Origin: Methanobacterium paludis
Lineage (GTDB): Archaea; Methanobacteriota; Methanobacteria; Methanobacteriales; Methanobacteriaceae
Reading direction: 5' to 3'
Assembly (NCBI RefSeq): GCF_000214725.1
Contig: NC_015574.1
Coordinates: 1,810,001-1,874,000 of the forward strand
Length of the DNA stretch: 64,000 nucleotides
Positions 27,294 through 37,141 of this stretch are shown one piece after another. Numbering within the stretch: the stretch's first letter is position 1; every line of letters begins with the position of its first letter. The notes beneath the pieces were generated by a model. It saw only the letters and a list, made by a program, of their open reading frames with translations, was not told the origin of the DNA and did no database searches. A program made the translations under genes and the position numbers.

Positions 27294-27823
27294 AAACACT
27301 AACTAATATTTCATAATATTACTAACTAAACCTTAAAATGGTTAAAAGTTAAAAATCCCTAAAATTTTAAACTTTGAAACTTGATTTATTTTATTTTTTC
27401 ATTTTATTTATACCATTTTTGATTATTGACTATAATATCTGACCAAGTATAATATTTGAACCAAGTGTCGAAATAGGAAAAATAAAGGGTAGGGACCAAT
27501 TCTAGTTTTTCTGTTTTTAGTATTATGAAAATATTCGATAATTTATATGTATTTGAAATTAAAATGGAATAATAAGTTTTAATTTATTGATTAATTTTAG
27601 ATAATGAATTGGACTTAGTTAAGTTTGATTAAGTTTAATTAATGAAATGATTAATAAATGTGATTAATAAATAGTTTTAAAAGTCGGTAGCAGATTAGAA
27701 ATTGGCCCTAATGTTAAATAGGTATAAACTTGAACTAAATGTTTTAAAATTGTAGTTTAAAGTAAGTAAAGGTTTAAATTATGATTAAATTATGAAGGGA
27801 AATGATATTAAAGGAGATCTAAA
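27294..27823. other. AT-rich intergenic region
   Basis: 530 bases without a gene. It contains an adjacent imperfect direct repeat, TATAATATCTGACCAAGT (27431) and TATAATATTTGAACCAAGT (27448), and several ATTAATAAAT runs near 27640-27675. T-rich sequence after 27360 may end the hisS operon. Confidence 0.5.
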
Positions 27824-28582
27824 ATGAAAATCAGCGTATCAACCCTGGCACTGTACCCCAAACCCCTCGATGAAATACTTTCATGTCTCGAAGATAAGGG
27901 CGTGAAATACTGCGAAATTATAAATGAATATCCTTATGATGCTATAAACCATGATACTTTGGATTCTTATGATATTAAGATAAGTGTGCACGCTCCACTT
28001 TCAGACATTAACATCGCATCCCACAACGATGCCATAAGAAGATCATCAGTCTCACAAATAAAAAATTCAATTGATATCGCATCTGAAATGAAATCGAAAG
28101 TTGTTGTAGTGCACCCGGGGTCTATGCCGATCCTTGGGGACAAATTTCAGGAGAAGATCCTGAAATACAATCTGGATTCATTAAGAGAATGCTCGGAATA
28201 TGCAGATGACTGCAGTGTCCGGATGTGCGTTGAGAATATGCCTGATATTAAAGGGTTATTCGGCAAAGATTTAAACGAGCTTGAAGAAATTGTTAACAAT
28301 ATAAATGCTTATATGACATTGGATGTGGGTCACGCCAATAATATGGGAGTTTCTGTAAAAGAAATGCTTAAATCAAAATTTATAAAACATATACACCTCA
28401 GCGACAATGATGGATCATTTGACAACCACAATGCACTTGGCAGTGCAAATATAGACTTTGAAACATTCTTTAAAGAACTCAATAGTATAAAATACGATGG
28501 CATTCTGGTTGTGGAAGTTAAACATCCCCATGAGATAATAGAAAGTCTTGATTATCTTAAAACATATATCACAGATTTTTAG
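27824..28582 (+). CDS. Sugar phosphate isomerase/epimerase-like TIM-barrel protein
   Basis: A 252-residue xylose-isomerase-like TIM barrel (AP endonuclease family 2 fold). Motifs include ISVHAPLSDINIAS, VVVHPGS, CVENMPD, MTLDVGHANN, KHIHLSDNDG and GILVVEVKHP. These place histidine, glutamate and aspartate metal ligands at the barrel's C-terminal face. The substrate cannot be told from sequence. The ribosome binding site is AAGGAGAT. It is monocistronic between AT-rich spacers. Confidence 0.85.
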   Translation: MKISVSTLALYPKPLDEILSCLEDKGVKYCEIINEYPYDAINHDTLDSYDIKISVHAPLSDINIASHNDAIRRSSVSQIKNSIDIASEMKSKVVVVHPGSMPILGDKFQEKILKYNLDSLRECSEYADDCSVRMCVENMPDIKGLFGKDLNELEEIVNNINAYMTLDVGHANNMGVSVKEMLKSKFIKHIHLSDNDGSFDNHNALGSANIDFETFFKELNSIKYDGILVVEVKHPHEIIESLDYLKTYITDF

Positions 28583-28711
28583 AACTTTAGAATTAACCTT
28601 TTTTTAGTGCAGATAAACTGCAGATGAAAACCAAAAGATAAATTAATCATAGAGATTAGAAAAAATTAGATACACATAACAGTGCCGTAAAAATTAAAGG
28701 GAGATTTTTAT

Positions 28712-29380
28712 TTGAAAATAGCAATAATTGGTGGAACCGGAGATCAAGGACTAGGACTAGCACTTCGATTTGCAAAAGCTGGAGAAGTAGTTATAATCGG
28801 ATCAAGAGATGCAAAAAAAGCTGAAGATGCTGCAAATCTTGTAAAAGATACATTAAAAACTGATGAAATTAACGTTACTGGAATGGCCAATCCCGACGCT
28901 GCAAGGGAATGCAACATAGTTCTTTTAACTGTGCCTCTTCAAGCACAGATGCCAACCCTTAAAAGTATTAAAGATGAACTTAATGGTAAAACATTTATTG
29001 ATGCAACAGTTCCACTTGAAACATGTATCAGAGGCAAACCTACAAGATACGTGGACCTTTGGGAAGGTTCTGCAGCTGAAAGAGCAGCAGAATTTTTACG
29101 CGACATTGACACGAATGTTGTAGCAGCATTTAACAATATAAGTGCAGCGGCACTCACAAATATTGACGAAGATGTTCAATGTGACTGTCTCATATCCGGA
29201 AATGATGAGGACGCCAAAAGAGAGGTTATGGAACTTGCAGAAAAAATTCCTGATGTCAAAGCAGTAGATTGCGGTCCTCTTGAAAATTCAAAGATAGTTG
29301 AAAAGATAACACCACTTTTAATAAATCTTAACATCCGAAACAAGATAAAATCTGCAGGCATAAGAATAACAGGGCTTTAA
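28712..29380 (+). CDS. npdG: F420H2:NADP oxidoreductase (NADPH-dependent F420 reductase)
   Basis: Transfers hydride between reduced coenzyme F420 and NADP+, supplying NADPH for biosynthesis in methanogens. The N-terminus KIAIIGGTGDQGLGLALRFAKAG is the NADP-binding Rossmann loop and VIIGSRDAKKAEDAA selects the 2'-phosphate. VPLETCIRGKPTRYV and VAAFNNISAAALTN are typical of Fno. The start is TTG after GGGAGAT. The length of 222 is normal. No adjacent partner genes are needed. Confidence 0.94.
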   Translation: MKIAIIGGTGDQGLGLALRFAKAGEVVIIGSRDAKKAEDAANLVKDTLKTDEINVTGMANPDAARECNIVLLTVPLQAQMPTLKSIKDELNGKTFIDATVPLETCIRGKPTRYVDLWEGSAAERAAEFLRDIDTNVVAAFNNISAAALTNIDEDVQCDCLISGNDEDAKREVMELAEKIPDVKAVDCGPLENSKIVEKITPLLINLNIRNKIKSAGIRITGL

Positions 29381-29562
29381 TTTAAATTTTTTACCCAATT
29401 TTTATATTTAAGGGTTAATAACAATTAAAATATTCTTATATGGGATATTTTTATTACTAATCTCAAATGGAAATTAATTCTTACTAAAAATACAATCAAA
29501 AGCTAAAATACAATTAAAATTTATACTATAAGACTAAACTACCAGCAATAAGGGTTTAAAAA

Positions 29563-30147
29563 ATGGAGTACATAAAAAAAACAGCAGAAAATATAACAAA
29601 ACACGCTTTAAAAGTTATAGACCAGATAGATGAAGAACAAGTCGACAAAATGATAGATTCTATCCTAAATGCAGAATCTACATTCATAGTGGGAAGTGGA
29701 AGATCCGAGCTTATGGGTAAAGCATTTGCAATGAGACTCATGCATCTTGGGTTCGATGTACACATTGTTGGAGATGTAACAACACCTGCAATAAAAGAAA
29801 CGGATTGCCTCATCGCAATATCTGGATCAGGTGAAACTAAAGCTGTTACAATGGCTGCCGGAACAGCTAAAGAAACTGGAGCTACTGTTGTAGGTATAAC
29901 AGCCAACACATCCTCAACTTTAGGCAAACGCATAGACATCGCTGTTAACATAGAAAGTAAAACAAAAGAGCCCTGGAAACATTATACATCAAACGTTTTA
30001 AAGGGAAATTATGATGATTTAACACCAATGGGAACTCTTTTTGAAGATAGTACTCATTTATTCCTTGACGGCCTTATAGCTGAATTTATGGCACGACTCG
30101 GTAAGAAAGAAATTGATTTAAAAAAGAGACACGCCACAATAGAGTAA
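29563..30147 (+). CDS. hxlB: 6-phospho-3-hexuloisomerase
   Basis: SIS-domain isomerase converting hexulose-6-phosphate to fructose-6-phosphate. In archaea it runs in the ribulose monophosphate pathway, giving ribulose-5-phosphate and formaldehyde in reverse. Features are FIVGSGRSELMGKAFAMRLMHLG, DCLIAISGSGETKAV, VVGITANTSSTLGK, the TPMGTLFEDSTHLFLD tail helix and the length of 194. The partner hexulose-6-phosphate synthase gene is not next to it. Confidence 0.92.
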   Translation: MEYIKKTAENITKHALKVIDQIDEEQVDKMIDSILNAESTFIVGSGRSELMGKAFAMRLMHLGFDVHIVGDVTTPAIKETDCLIAISGSGETKAVTMAAGTAKETGATVVGITANTSSTLGKRIDIAVNIESKTKEPWKHYTSNVLKGNYDDLTPMGTLFEDSTHLFLDGLIAEFMARLGKKEIDLKKRHATIE

Positions 30148-30359
30148 TAATGAAGTAAACAGCACGTATATTAGATTTATACATGAAAACTGTATTATAA
30201 GGTTAATAACATCTAGAAGTGTTTAAAAACCTTTAAACATTTTGACTAACAATTTGACAAGTTTTATCCAAATATTAGATAAAAAATTAAATATTTTAAA
30301 AAATCTATAAAAATGAACCCCCCAAGAGCTATTATTAAAATGAGGAGGCTGGTTTAAAA

Positions 30360-30863
30360 ATGAATTCAAAGTTATCCGGAGATTTAGTGATCATAGAAGA
30401 AAATAAAGGAGCAAAACTCCACGAAAAAAGCCACTACGGTAACGTTACAGAGGAAGGATTACAGCTTTCACTCATTGAAGCACTTTATTTAATGGAAAAG
30501 GATAAGTTAGAAATTTTAAGTGACGATAAAGAACTTTCTCTAGATGAGATGTTCGAATTAATCCGCAGCAAAAACCTTTTCACAATGTACATCGTATTCC
30601 GGGACCTCAAAAATAGAGGTTATATTGTTAAAACAGGTTTCAAGTACGGTTCTGAGTTCAGATTGTATGAAAGAGGAAAATCTCCAGGAGACGGCCATTC
30701 AAATTACCTTGTAAAGGTTGCACCTGAAAACTGTACAATGACAATGTTTGATCTGTCCAGCTACGTAAGAGTGGCCCATGGAGTAAACAAAAAACTCTTA
30801 TTCGCTGTTGTGGATGATGAAAACGATATAACTTACTATAACATGGAATGGACGCGTCCGTAA
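30360..30863 (+). CDS. endA: tRNA-splicing endonuclease
   Basis: Cuts introns from pre-tRNA at bulge-helix-bulge motifs. At 167 residues it is of the homotetrameric single-domain type. The catalytic triad region shows YGSEFRLYERG (Tyr), GDGHSNYLVKV (His) and HGVNKKLLFAVVDD (Lys). GAGGAGG lies about eleven bases before the ATG. trpS follows on the same strand after a 190-base AT-rich gap. Confidence 0.95.
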   Translation: MNSKLSGDLVIIEENKGAKLHEKSHYGNVTEEGLQLSLIEALYLMEKDKLEILSDDKELSLDEMFELIRSKNLFTMYIVFRDLKNRGYIVKTGFKYGSEFRLYERGKSPGDGHSNYLVKVAPENCTMTMFDLSSYVRVAHGVNKKLLFAVVDDENDITYYNMEWTRP

Positions 30864-31052
30864 ACCAAATTAGATAAAATTAAACCCAAATTAGATAAGA
30901 TGTCATATCAGAACGTCTATCTTTTTAAGGTTAATGTTCGTGTTTTTAGAGTGAGGAAGAATCAAATTAATTCAAAGAATTAATCAAATAATTTTTTATT
31001 AATTACCTCAAAATTATCAAATCAAAAAAAACAAATCAAATAAGGTGATTCA

Positions 31053-32150
31053 TTGATAGATCCATGGAGTTCAGCTGTTTTAGACTATGAAAAGCTCATA
31101 GAGCAGTTCGGAATAAAACCATTTAAAGATATGATGGGAAATATAAAAGACCCGCATATTCTCATGAAAAGGGGTATAATCTTTGGACAGAGGGATTATG
31201 GAAGAATTGTAAAGGCTATGCGGGAAAAATCAGACTTTGCAGTTGTAAGCGGAATGATGCCCAGTGGAAAGATGCACATAGGTCACAAGATGATCGTTGA
31301 CCAGTTAGTATGGTACCAAACAAAGGGTGCCGATATCTACATTCCCATAGCAGACATGGAGTCATATTCTGCAAGAGATATTGACTTTGAAGAATCAAGG
31401 AAGCTCGCAGTTTCGGAGTACATAACAAATTACATAGCGCTGGGTCTTGATTTCACCAAAAAAAATGTTCACACTTACCTTCAGTCAGAGAACAAGGTGG
31501 TGCAGAATCTTGCTTATCTACTTGGTCGTAAGGTCAATCTGAATGAAATGAAAGCCATATATGGTTTTGGAGGTTCTACAAACGTGTCTCATTTGTACGT
31601 GCCTCTTGTACAGGTTGCTGACATACTGCACCCTCAACTTGAGGAGTGCGGCGGTCCCAAGCCAACGGTTGTACCTGTGGGTCCTGATCAAGACCCTCAC
31701 ATAAGACTTACAAGGGATATTGCAGAGCGTTTCAAGTCCAAATTTAACTTCATAGCACCATCATCAACTTATCACCGCTTTATAACCGGACTTACAGGTG
31801 ACAAAATGTCAAGCAGCAAACCAAAAACTGCTATATTCCTGAGCGACTCTCCTGAAGTGGCTGAAAAGAAAGTTAAAAGCGCAAAAACAGGCGGAAGAGA
31901 AAGTTTAGATGAACAGAAGAAATTAGGCGGAGTTCCAGAGGACTGTGCTGTATACGAGATGTTACTTTACCATCTTGTCCAGTCAGACGAGGATCTCAAG
32001 GAGATATACAGCAACTGTAAAAACGGTACAGTTATGTGTGGTGAGTGCAAGAATAAAGCATCAAGCATGATGAAAAAATTCTTTGAAGACATATCTCAAA
32101 GGAGAGAGAAAGCAGGAGATCTGGCAGAAAAAATTTTAGCTAAAGACTGA
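31053..32150 (+). CDS. trpS: Tryptophanyl-tRNA synthetase
   Basis: Class I synthetase charging tRNA-Trp. The HIGH motif KMHIGH is near residues 73-78 and the KMSKS equivalent GDKMSSSKPK near 250. DQDPHIRLTRDIA is typical of the archaeal/eukaryotic form. The tail has four cysteines. The TTG start is supported by AAGGTGATTCA just upstream. The length of 365 is normal for archaea. Confidence 0.96.
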   Translation: MIDPWSSAVLDYEKLIEQFGIKPFKDMMGNIKDPHILMKRGIIFGQRDYGRIVKAMREKSDFAVVSGMMPSGKMHIGHKMIVDQLVWYQTKGADIYIPIADMESYSARDIDFEESRKLAVSEYITNYIALGLDFTKKNVHTYLQSENKVVQNLAYLLGRKVNLNEMKAIYGFGGSTNVSHLYVPLVQVADILHPQLEECGGPKPTVVPVGPDQDPHIRLTRDIAERFKSKFNFIAPSSTYHRFITGLTGDKMSSSKPKTAIFLSDSPEVAEKKVKSAKTGGRESLDEQKKLGGVPEDCAVYEMLLYHLVQSDEDLKEIYSNCKNGTVMCGECKNKASSMMKKFFEDISQRREKAGDLAEKILAKD

Positions 32151-32354
32151 TTAGCACGATTGTTTAGATAAAAATATAAGTTAATGAGTAATAATTTAAT
32201 TATTAAATAACATTGTTGACGAATTAGACTCTGTGGATTAAATTTAGTTAAGGATAAAATTTATAATTCTAGGGATATGGATTAATTGAGTTAGTAAATG
32301 ATTGGTAAAGCAAGGAATAGGGGTAGAAAGAATACAAAATTAGCGGGGATATAA

Positions 32355-32990
32355 ATGCTGAAAAAAGATAAGCATGATGGTTTTTTTGGTGGACTTTACA
32401 AGCGTAATGAAACTTTTTTGATGCTTTCAACCATGATATTTTTAGTATCCATGTTCGTAGGTTACGCTTTTTCAGGAGTGTTAGACCAGGTTTTAGGGAG
32501 TGTACTTGGAGATCTTAAAAGGAGGTTGACAGAAGGGGAGTTGAAACTCACAACATTCTCCATATTCGCAAACAACCTTAAAGTTGCCTTTTTAATCTAC
32601 GGTGGAGGCCTGGTACTGGGATTATTTACAGTATTTTACCTAATTGTAAACGGGGCTTTTCTGGGATATGCAGCAACCAAGTTCCCTCTCGGCGATTTCA
32701 TAATATTTACGATACCTCATGGAATTCCCGAAATCATAGGGATTGTAATAGCAGGTGCTGCAGGATTTCGGCTTGCAAGTTGTGTTATGCATATTTTAAA
32801 AGATATAACACATATACGATCAGATATATCATTCACAGGCCAACTTAAACATGTCCTGGAAATACATGCAGACGAATTTGTAGAATCACTTAAATTATTT
32901 GGAATTGCAGTGGTTTTCCTAATTATTGCAGCCTTCATTGAGGCTAACTTAAGCATTCCATGGGGTACTTATATTCGAGGCGTTTTATAA
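32355..32990 (+). CDS. SpoIIM-like (stage II sporulation protein M family) membrane protein
   Basis: A 211-residue integral membrane protein. The sequence FLIYGGGLVLGLFTVFYLIVNGAFLGY with TIPHGIPEIIGIVIAGAAGFRLA is the family signature (DUF95/SpoIIM). About five hydrophobic segments are visible. Archaeal members have no sporulation role and the function is unknown. GGGGAT precedes the ATG. It stands alone. Confidence 0.88.
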   Translation: MLKKDKHDGFFGGLYKRNETFLMLSTMIFLVSMFVGYAFSGVLDQVLGSVLGDLKRRLTEGELKLTTFSIFANNLKVAFLIYGGGLVLGLFTVFYLIVNGAFLGYAATKFPLGDFIIFTIPHGIPEIIGIVIAGAAGFRLASCVMHILKDITHIRSDISFTGQLKHVLEIHADEFVESLKLFGIAVVFLIIAAFIEANLSIPWGTYIRGVL

Positions 32991-33308
32991 CTGTTAAGAA
33001 TTTCAACATGAAAACAGAGATTTAATTTAACAGTTATATTCCTTATTCAAAGATTAAGATATCATTAATAATCTTAGAATTAATTTTAGAATTCTTAATA
33101 ATTTTAGAATTTAAATTTTTATATTATCTAAAACTAAAATATAGTGATATAGAATTATCTAAACAAAATCAGTTGATACAAAGTTCAGCTAAATGAATTA
33201 AAATCTGTGAAAAATTATCCAAATGAAATACATTGGATAAAAACTAGTCAAATCAATGAAATAAACATATAAAGTAAATACCTAAATTAACAGATAATAG
33301 GTGAAATA
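32991..33308. other. AT-rich intergenic region upstream of thrC
   Basis: About 318 bases with several copies of TTAGAATT between 33070 and 33115. No gene is visible. A TTTTTATATTATC stretch at 33116-33128 is a TATA candidate for thrC, whose site TAGGTGAAATA directly precedes the ATG. Confidence 0.45.
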
Positions 33309-34508
33309 ATGATAAGATGCATATCATGCGGCGCAGAATACGGCCTAGATGAGATAATATACACATGCCCAAAGTGTGGATCAATATTAGAAGTTGTACC
33401 GCTCAGACCAGACGTTTCAAAGGACGTTTTTGAGTGTAGAAAATCAACCATGTGGAAGTACAAAGAGTTCATGCCAGTGGACGAGTCAAAGATAGTAAGC
33501 CTTGAAGAAGGGGGAACACCCTTCTGTAAATGCCAGAAACTCGGAGATGAACTTGGAGTAGAATTATACGTAAAAGTAGAAGGATCAAACCCAACAGGAA
33601 GCTTTAAAGATAGAGGAATGAGTGTTGGGATAACAAAAGCCATGGAACTGGGTGTGGACACAGTTGGATGTGCATCAACAGGTAACACATCAGCATCCCT
33701 TGCAGCTTACGCAACAAGAGCAGGAAAACGATGCATTGTACTTTTACCCTCTGGAAAGGTTGCACTCGGAAAGCTTGCCCAGGCAATGTTCCACGGTGCA
33801 GAGGTAATATCCATAAAAGGAAACTTTGACGAGGCACTTGAAGCCATAACAGCCCTCGCACTTCAGGGAAAATTATACCTCCTGAACTCCATAAACCCCT
33901 TCCGACTTGAAGGGCAAAAATCCATTGGATTTGAGATAGTTGATGATTTGGGATGGAAATCACCTGATAGGATAATATTACCCGTTGGAAATGCCGGCAA
34001 CATATCTGCAATATGGAAAGGTGTAAAAGAATTCTACGAAGCAGGTTTTATTAATGATCTTCCAATGATGACAGGTATTCAGGCAGAAGGTGCTGCACCC
34101 ATAGCCAACGCTGTACGTGCAGGTAAAAATGAAATTGTACCAGTTGAAAACCCAGAGACCATTGCAACAGCCATAAGGATCGGAGCACCTGTAAGCTCAG
34201 TTAAAGCCTTAAGAGCCATATATGATTCTGATGGGCTTGCTGAAACAGTTACAGACGATGAAATCTTAAGCGCACAGAAACTCCTTGCAAGAACAGAGGG
34301 AATAGGCGTGGAGCCGGCATCCGCAGCATCCATTGCAGGTCTTAAAAAGCTTGTTGAGACTGGCTCAATAGATAAGGGAGAACAAATCGTTTGTGTTGTC
34401 ACAGGACACTTGTTAAAGGATCCCAACACAGCAATAGATGCATGTGTAAAACCTGTTGAGGTTGATGCAGATATTAATGCCCTTTTAAGTATTATTACTG
34501 GTAAGTAA
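33309..34508 (+). CDS. thrC: Threonine synthase
   Basis: PLP enzyme converting O-phosphohomoserine to threonine. A zinc-ribbon start (C4, C7, C20, C23) is followed by the PLP lysine motif NPTGSFKDRGM near residues 96-106, the phosphate-binding SxxNTSAS region CASTGNTSASLAAYA, and VGNAGNISAIWKG. The 399-residue length fits archaeal ThrC. The AGGTGA site lies seven bases before the ATG. No other threonine gene is nearby. Confidence 0.95.
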   Translation: MIRCISCGAEYGLDEIIYTCPKCGSILEVVPLRPDVSKDVFECRKSTMWKYKEFMPVDESKIVSLEEGGTPFCKCQKLGDELGVELYVKVEGSNPTGSFKDRGMSVGITKAMELGVDTVGCASTGNTSASLAAYATRAGKRCIVLLPSGKVALGKLAQAMFHGAEVISIKGNFDEALEAITALALQGKLYLLNSINPFRLEGQKSIGFEIVDDLGWKSPDRIILPVGNAGNISAIWKGVKEFYEAGFINDLPMMTGIQAEGAAPIANAVRAGKNEIVPVENPETIATAIRIGAPVSSVKALRAIYDSDGLAETVTDDEILSAQKLLARTEGIGVEPASAASIAGLKKLVETGSIDKGEQIVCVVTGHLLKDPNTAIDACVKPVEVDADINALLSIITGK

Positions 34509-34679
34509 TGGGCTTCCCCATATTTTTTTTGAAGTAAATCTGAACTATATTTATATCCTAATTTTTTATGAATGTCCCAATACCACACGATTTGTAATGG
34601 GCTGACCCAAGATCATATGGATCACCATGACATGACTCAACAGCATATAAATCACCGAAAAACACCTCAAAAAAACGAT

Positions 34680-34689
34680 AAATATATAT
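34680..34689 (+). promoter_or_regulatory. TATA box for the first histone gene
   Basis: AAATATATAT preceded by AAAAAACGAT lies about 60 bases before the histone start, leaving a short leader with GAGGTGG. Confidence 0.55.
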
Positions 34690-34742
34690 GACAGTACAGC
34701 AACAGTGTATAATAACAAATATAGAAAATGAGGTGGTTAAAT

Positions 34743-34946
34743 ATGGAATTACCAGTTGCTCCAATAGGAAGAATAATAAAAAATGCAGGTGCAGAAAGAG
34801 TAAGTGACGACGCTAGAGCTGCTCTAGCAAAAGTATTAGAAGAGAAGGGTGAGGAAATATCCTCACAGGCTGTTAAACTTGCAAAACACGCCGGAAGGAA
34901 AACAATCAAAGCATCAGATATTGAAATGGCTGTTAAAGGTCGCTAG
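34743..34946 (+). CDS. Archaeal histone (HMf family), first copy
   Basis: A 67-residue histone-fold protein, MELPVAPIGRIIKNAGAERV followed by SDDARAALAKVLEEKGEEI and VKLAKHAGRKTIKASDIEMAV. Dimers wrap DNA into nucleosome-like particles. The DNA-contacting Arg/Lys residues and the RKT loop are intact. The ATG at 34743 is chosen over the in-frame ATG at 34728, since GAGGTGG lies before it. A second histone with 11-12 differences is at 49798. Confidence 0.97.
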   Translation: MELPVAPIGRIIKNAGAERVSDDARAALAKVLEEKGEEISSQAVKLAKHAGRKTIKASDIEMAVKGR

Positions 34947-34980
34947 ATAAGTTTTTCCTTTTCTTTTTTTCTTTTTAAAT
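34947..34980 (+). terminator. T-rich terminator after the histone
   Basis: Runs of T (AAGTTTTTCCTTTTC then TTTTTTCTTTTT) begin just after the stop codon, the usual archaeal end signal after a highly expressed gene. Confidence 0.6.
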
Positions 34981-35357
34981 ATAATTACTGTTATTTAAGG
35001 CTTATTTTAAGGGATTATTTTAATAGATTATATCATATTAATGGACCATTTTATGATATTTTTACTTGTATTAAAAACTAAAAAAACTTTAAAATAAAGA
35101 TTTAAAGTGATTTTTAAAGTTATTTATCTAAATTGTTTTATTTAAAACACTCTCAACTAAATTTTCATTTTGTTATTTTTAAATAAAAGATTATTTAAAA
35201 TGAAACAGTTTTAATAAACAATAGATTTTATCGTTAAACTTTTATTTTCGTATGAAAATTGGGGATAAAAAAGTATTTTACAGCGTTAGGTTTCTACAAT
35301 AAACATATAAACCTTCAAACCAAATATTTTATAATATAATTATTAAGAGGAGATTAA
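34981..35357. other. AT-rich intergenic region
   Basis: About 380 bases with no gene. Repeated ATTTAAAG/TTATTTAAA-like runs dominate. TATTTTATAATATAATT near 35325-35341 is a candidate TATA region for the next gene. Confidence 0.45.
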
Positions 35358-35957
35358 ATGAATAATTTTGAAGAATCCGATAATTTCATGACCAGTAACC
35401 GTATGGAAGCCCTTATAGATGGTATTTTTGCTATAGCAATGACCCTTTTAGTTTTGAGTATAGGAGTACCCCATATATCAGGACAAATATCAAATGTAAC
35501 CATTCAACAATCACTTTACACCATAATTTCTCCATTTTTTAGTTTCGTTTTGAGCTTCATTCTTCTTGCAATGTTTTGGGTAGCCAACCACAGACAGTTG
35601 CACTACATAAAACATGTGGATGATGTGTATTTGTGGATTAATATTATATGGCTTTTGTTCATTGTCACAGTTCCTTTCTCAACAGATTTAACTGGAACCT
35701 ACGGCGGCTACGCGATATCCCAAATCATATTCAATCTAAATCTCTTAGGAATTGCATTTTTCCTCTATTTAAGCTGGCATTATGCAACTAAAAAAGGATT
35801 GGTCAGTAAAAAGATAACCAAACAGAAAAGTGAGAGTATAAAAAGGACCTGCATCCTCTTTCTGGGAGTATCATCAATAGCCATTATCTTGTCATTTTTA
35901 ACTCCAACATGGAGTGGTATGATTTATTTAATCCTTTTATTAGAGAAATTTATCTGA
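35358..35957 (+). CDS. TMEM175-like (DUF1211) membrane protein, probable potassium channel
   Basis: A 199-residue integral membrane protein. NRMEALIDGIFAIAMTLLVL at residues 14-33 matches the first pore-lining helix of TMEM175/DUF1211 proteins (RxxAFxDGIFAIA...). Further segments lie near 50-75 with AMFWVANHRQLHYIKHVD, 85-105, 115-140, 160-180 and 185-199. Bacterial and archaeal members form K+-permeable tetramers. The sequence ends with a short tail. GAGGAG precedes the ATG. Confidence 0.85.
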   Translation: MNNFEESDNFMTSNRMEALIDGIFAIAMTLLVLSIGVPHISGQISNVTIQQSLYTIISPFFSFVLSFILLAMFWVANHRQLHYIKHVDDVYLWINIIWLLFIVTVPFSTDLTGTYGGYAISQIIFNLNLLGIAFFLYLSWHYATKKGLVSKKITKQKSESIKRTCILFLGVSSIAIILSFLTPTWSGMIYLILLLEKFI

Positions 35958-36605
35958 TAATATTAAAAATCATACGACAAGAGTATAATGTGGAAAAATG
36001 TAAACATGAATACATTATCTAATGATAAATTTCTTTTAAGGGCACTATTAAAGAACAATATAAAAGAAAATTCATTGAGTTCCATTATTAATAGTACTTA
36101 TAAAGATTAAATTAATTCCACATGAACATTTTGGTTACAGGGAGAATTTTTTTGAAATAACCAACCTTTTTTAGACCCTTTTTAGATGAAACGGATAGAA
36201 AAAAACAGCACCAAGTTCAAATGACAGGAAAAAAAGTATAAAACCAGGAAAAAGTATAAGATATTTCAATAGAATTTATCATGAATTTTAGTATTATAAT
36301 ATCAAATTTCGATGTCAAATTTCCAGATTCGTTTCTCTAAAACTGAGAAAAATTAAACCCAAAAAAATCTAAAAACTGACAGTTTAATGATTTAATGATA
36401 TTAAGAACTGTTACTCCACAAAGAATAAGAAGTATGCCAGTGATATGTTTAATCAGCATCTAGAGACATGAAAGAAAGTATATATACTATGATGATGAAA
36501 CATTTAATAAGCTAATTTTGAACTTCTGAAAATTATTTATTAGTTTAAATGAGTTTTGAAATTAGAATTTGATTTATTAAAAATTCATTCAAGTCATTTG
36601 CTGAT

Positions 36606-36622
36606 CGACAACTTTTATATAT
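36606..36622 (+). promoter_or_regulatory. BRE and TATA box for the rpl7ae operon
   Basis: CGACAACTTTTATATAT reads as a BRE followed by TATA. The same CGACAA-plus-AT block precedes the second histone gene. A start near 36645 would leave a leader of about 45 bases containing a hairpin. Confidence 0.6.
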
Positions 36623-36641
36623 TTAGAATATAAAAAGTAAG

Positions 36642-36670
36642 ATCTGCCGATGGATGGTTAAAACCCAGAT
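36642..36670 (+). promoter_or_regulatory. Possible leader hairpin before rpl7ae
   Basis: ATCTG (36642-36646) can pair with CAGAT (36666-36670), and GG with CC inside. It lies at the predicted 5' end of the message, just upstream of the AAGGAGGT site. L7Ae binds kink-turns and represses its own mRNA in some archaea. The GA-pair core of a kink-turn is not clearly present. Confidence 0.3.
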
Positions 36671-36688
36671 GAAAAAGGAGGTAATTAA

Positions 36689-37060
36689 ATGGCAAAAGCA
36701 ATTTATGTAAAATTTGATGTACCAAAAGAAATAGCTGACAAAGCCTACGAGGCTTTAGAAATAGCAAGAGACACAGGTAAAATAGGTAAAGGAACTAACG
36801 AGGTAACTAAAGCCATAGAAAGAGGCAACGCACTACTCGTATTCATAGCTGAAGATATTCAGCCACCAGAAATAGTAGCTCATTTACCAGTACTTGCTGA
36901 AGAAAAAGAGATTCCTTACGTTTACATTGCAACAAAAGACGAGTTAGGAGAAGCAGCAGGACTTAACGTTGGTACAGCATCTGCATGTATAACAGATGCC
37001 GGTGAAGCTGAAGATTTAATCAACGACATTGTTGAGAAAGTCGAAGAACTCAAAAAATAG
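36689..37060 (+). CDS. rpl7ae: 50S ribosomal protein L7Ae
   Basis: Kink-turn RNA-binding protein of the large ribosomal subunit, also part of box C/D and H/ACA particles and RNase P. Signatures are GKIGKGTNEVTKAIERGNALLVFIAED and the loop ACITDAGEAEDL. The length of 123 is normal. AAGGAGGT lies before the ATG. It leads an operon with rps28e, rpl24e and ndk, an arrangement usual in euryarchaea. Confidence 0.97.
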   Translation: MAKAIYVKFDVPKEIADKAYEALEIARDTGKIGKGTNEVTKAIERGNALLVFIAEDIQPPEIVAHLPVLAEEKEIPYVYIATKDELGEAAGLNVGTASACITDAGEAEDLINDIVEKVEELKK

Positions 37061-37141
37061 AACTATTTTTACAAAATGGAAGGCATGAATAAACTGTAAA
37101 GTTTATACTTGACCTTTCTCATTTTAACTGAAGGTGATTAT

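Larger units (their letters stand above)
35958..36688. other. 730-base intergenic region upstream of the rpl7ae operon
   Basis: No open frame of protein-like composition is seen on either strand. The left part, to about 36450, could be decayed sequence. The right end holds the rpl7ae promoter and a short leader hairpin. I see no tRNA. Confidence 0.5.

Noticed and set aside
36485..36530. ATGATGA and CTGA, possible box C/D RNA
   Set aside because: Spacing is wrong, there is no second C'/D' pair, and the sequence is AT-rich enough for chance matches.
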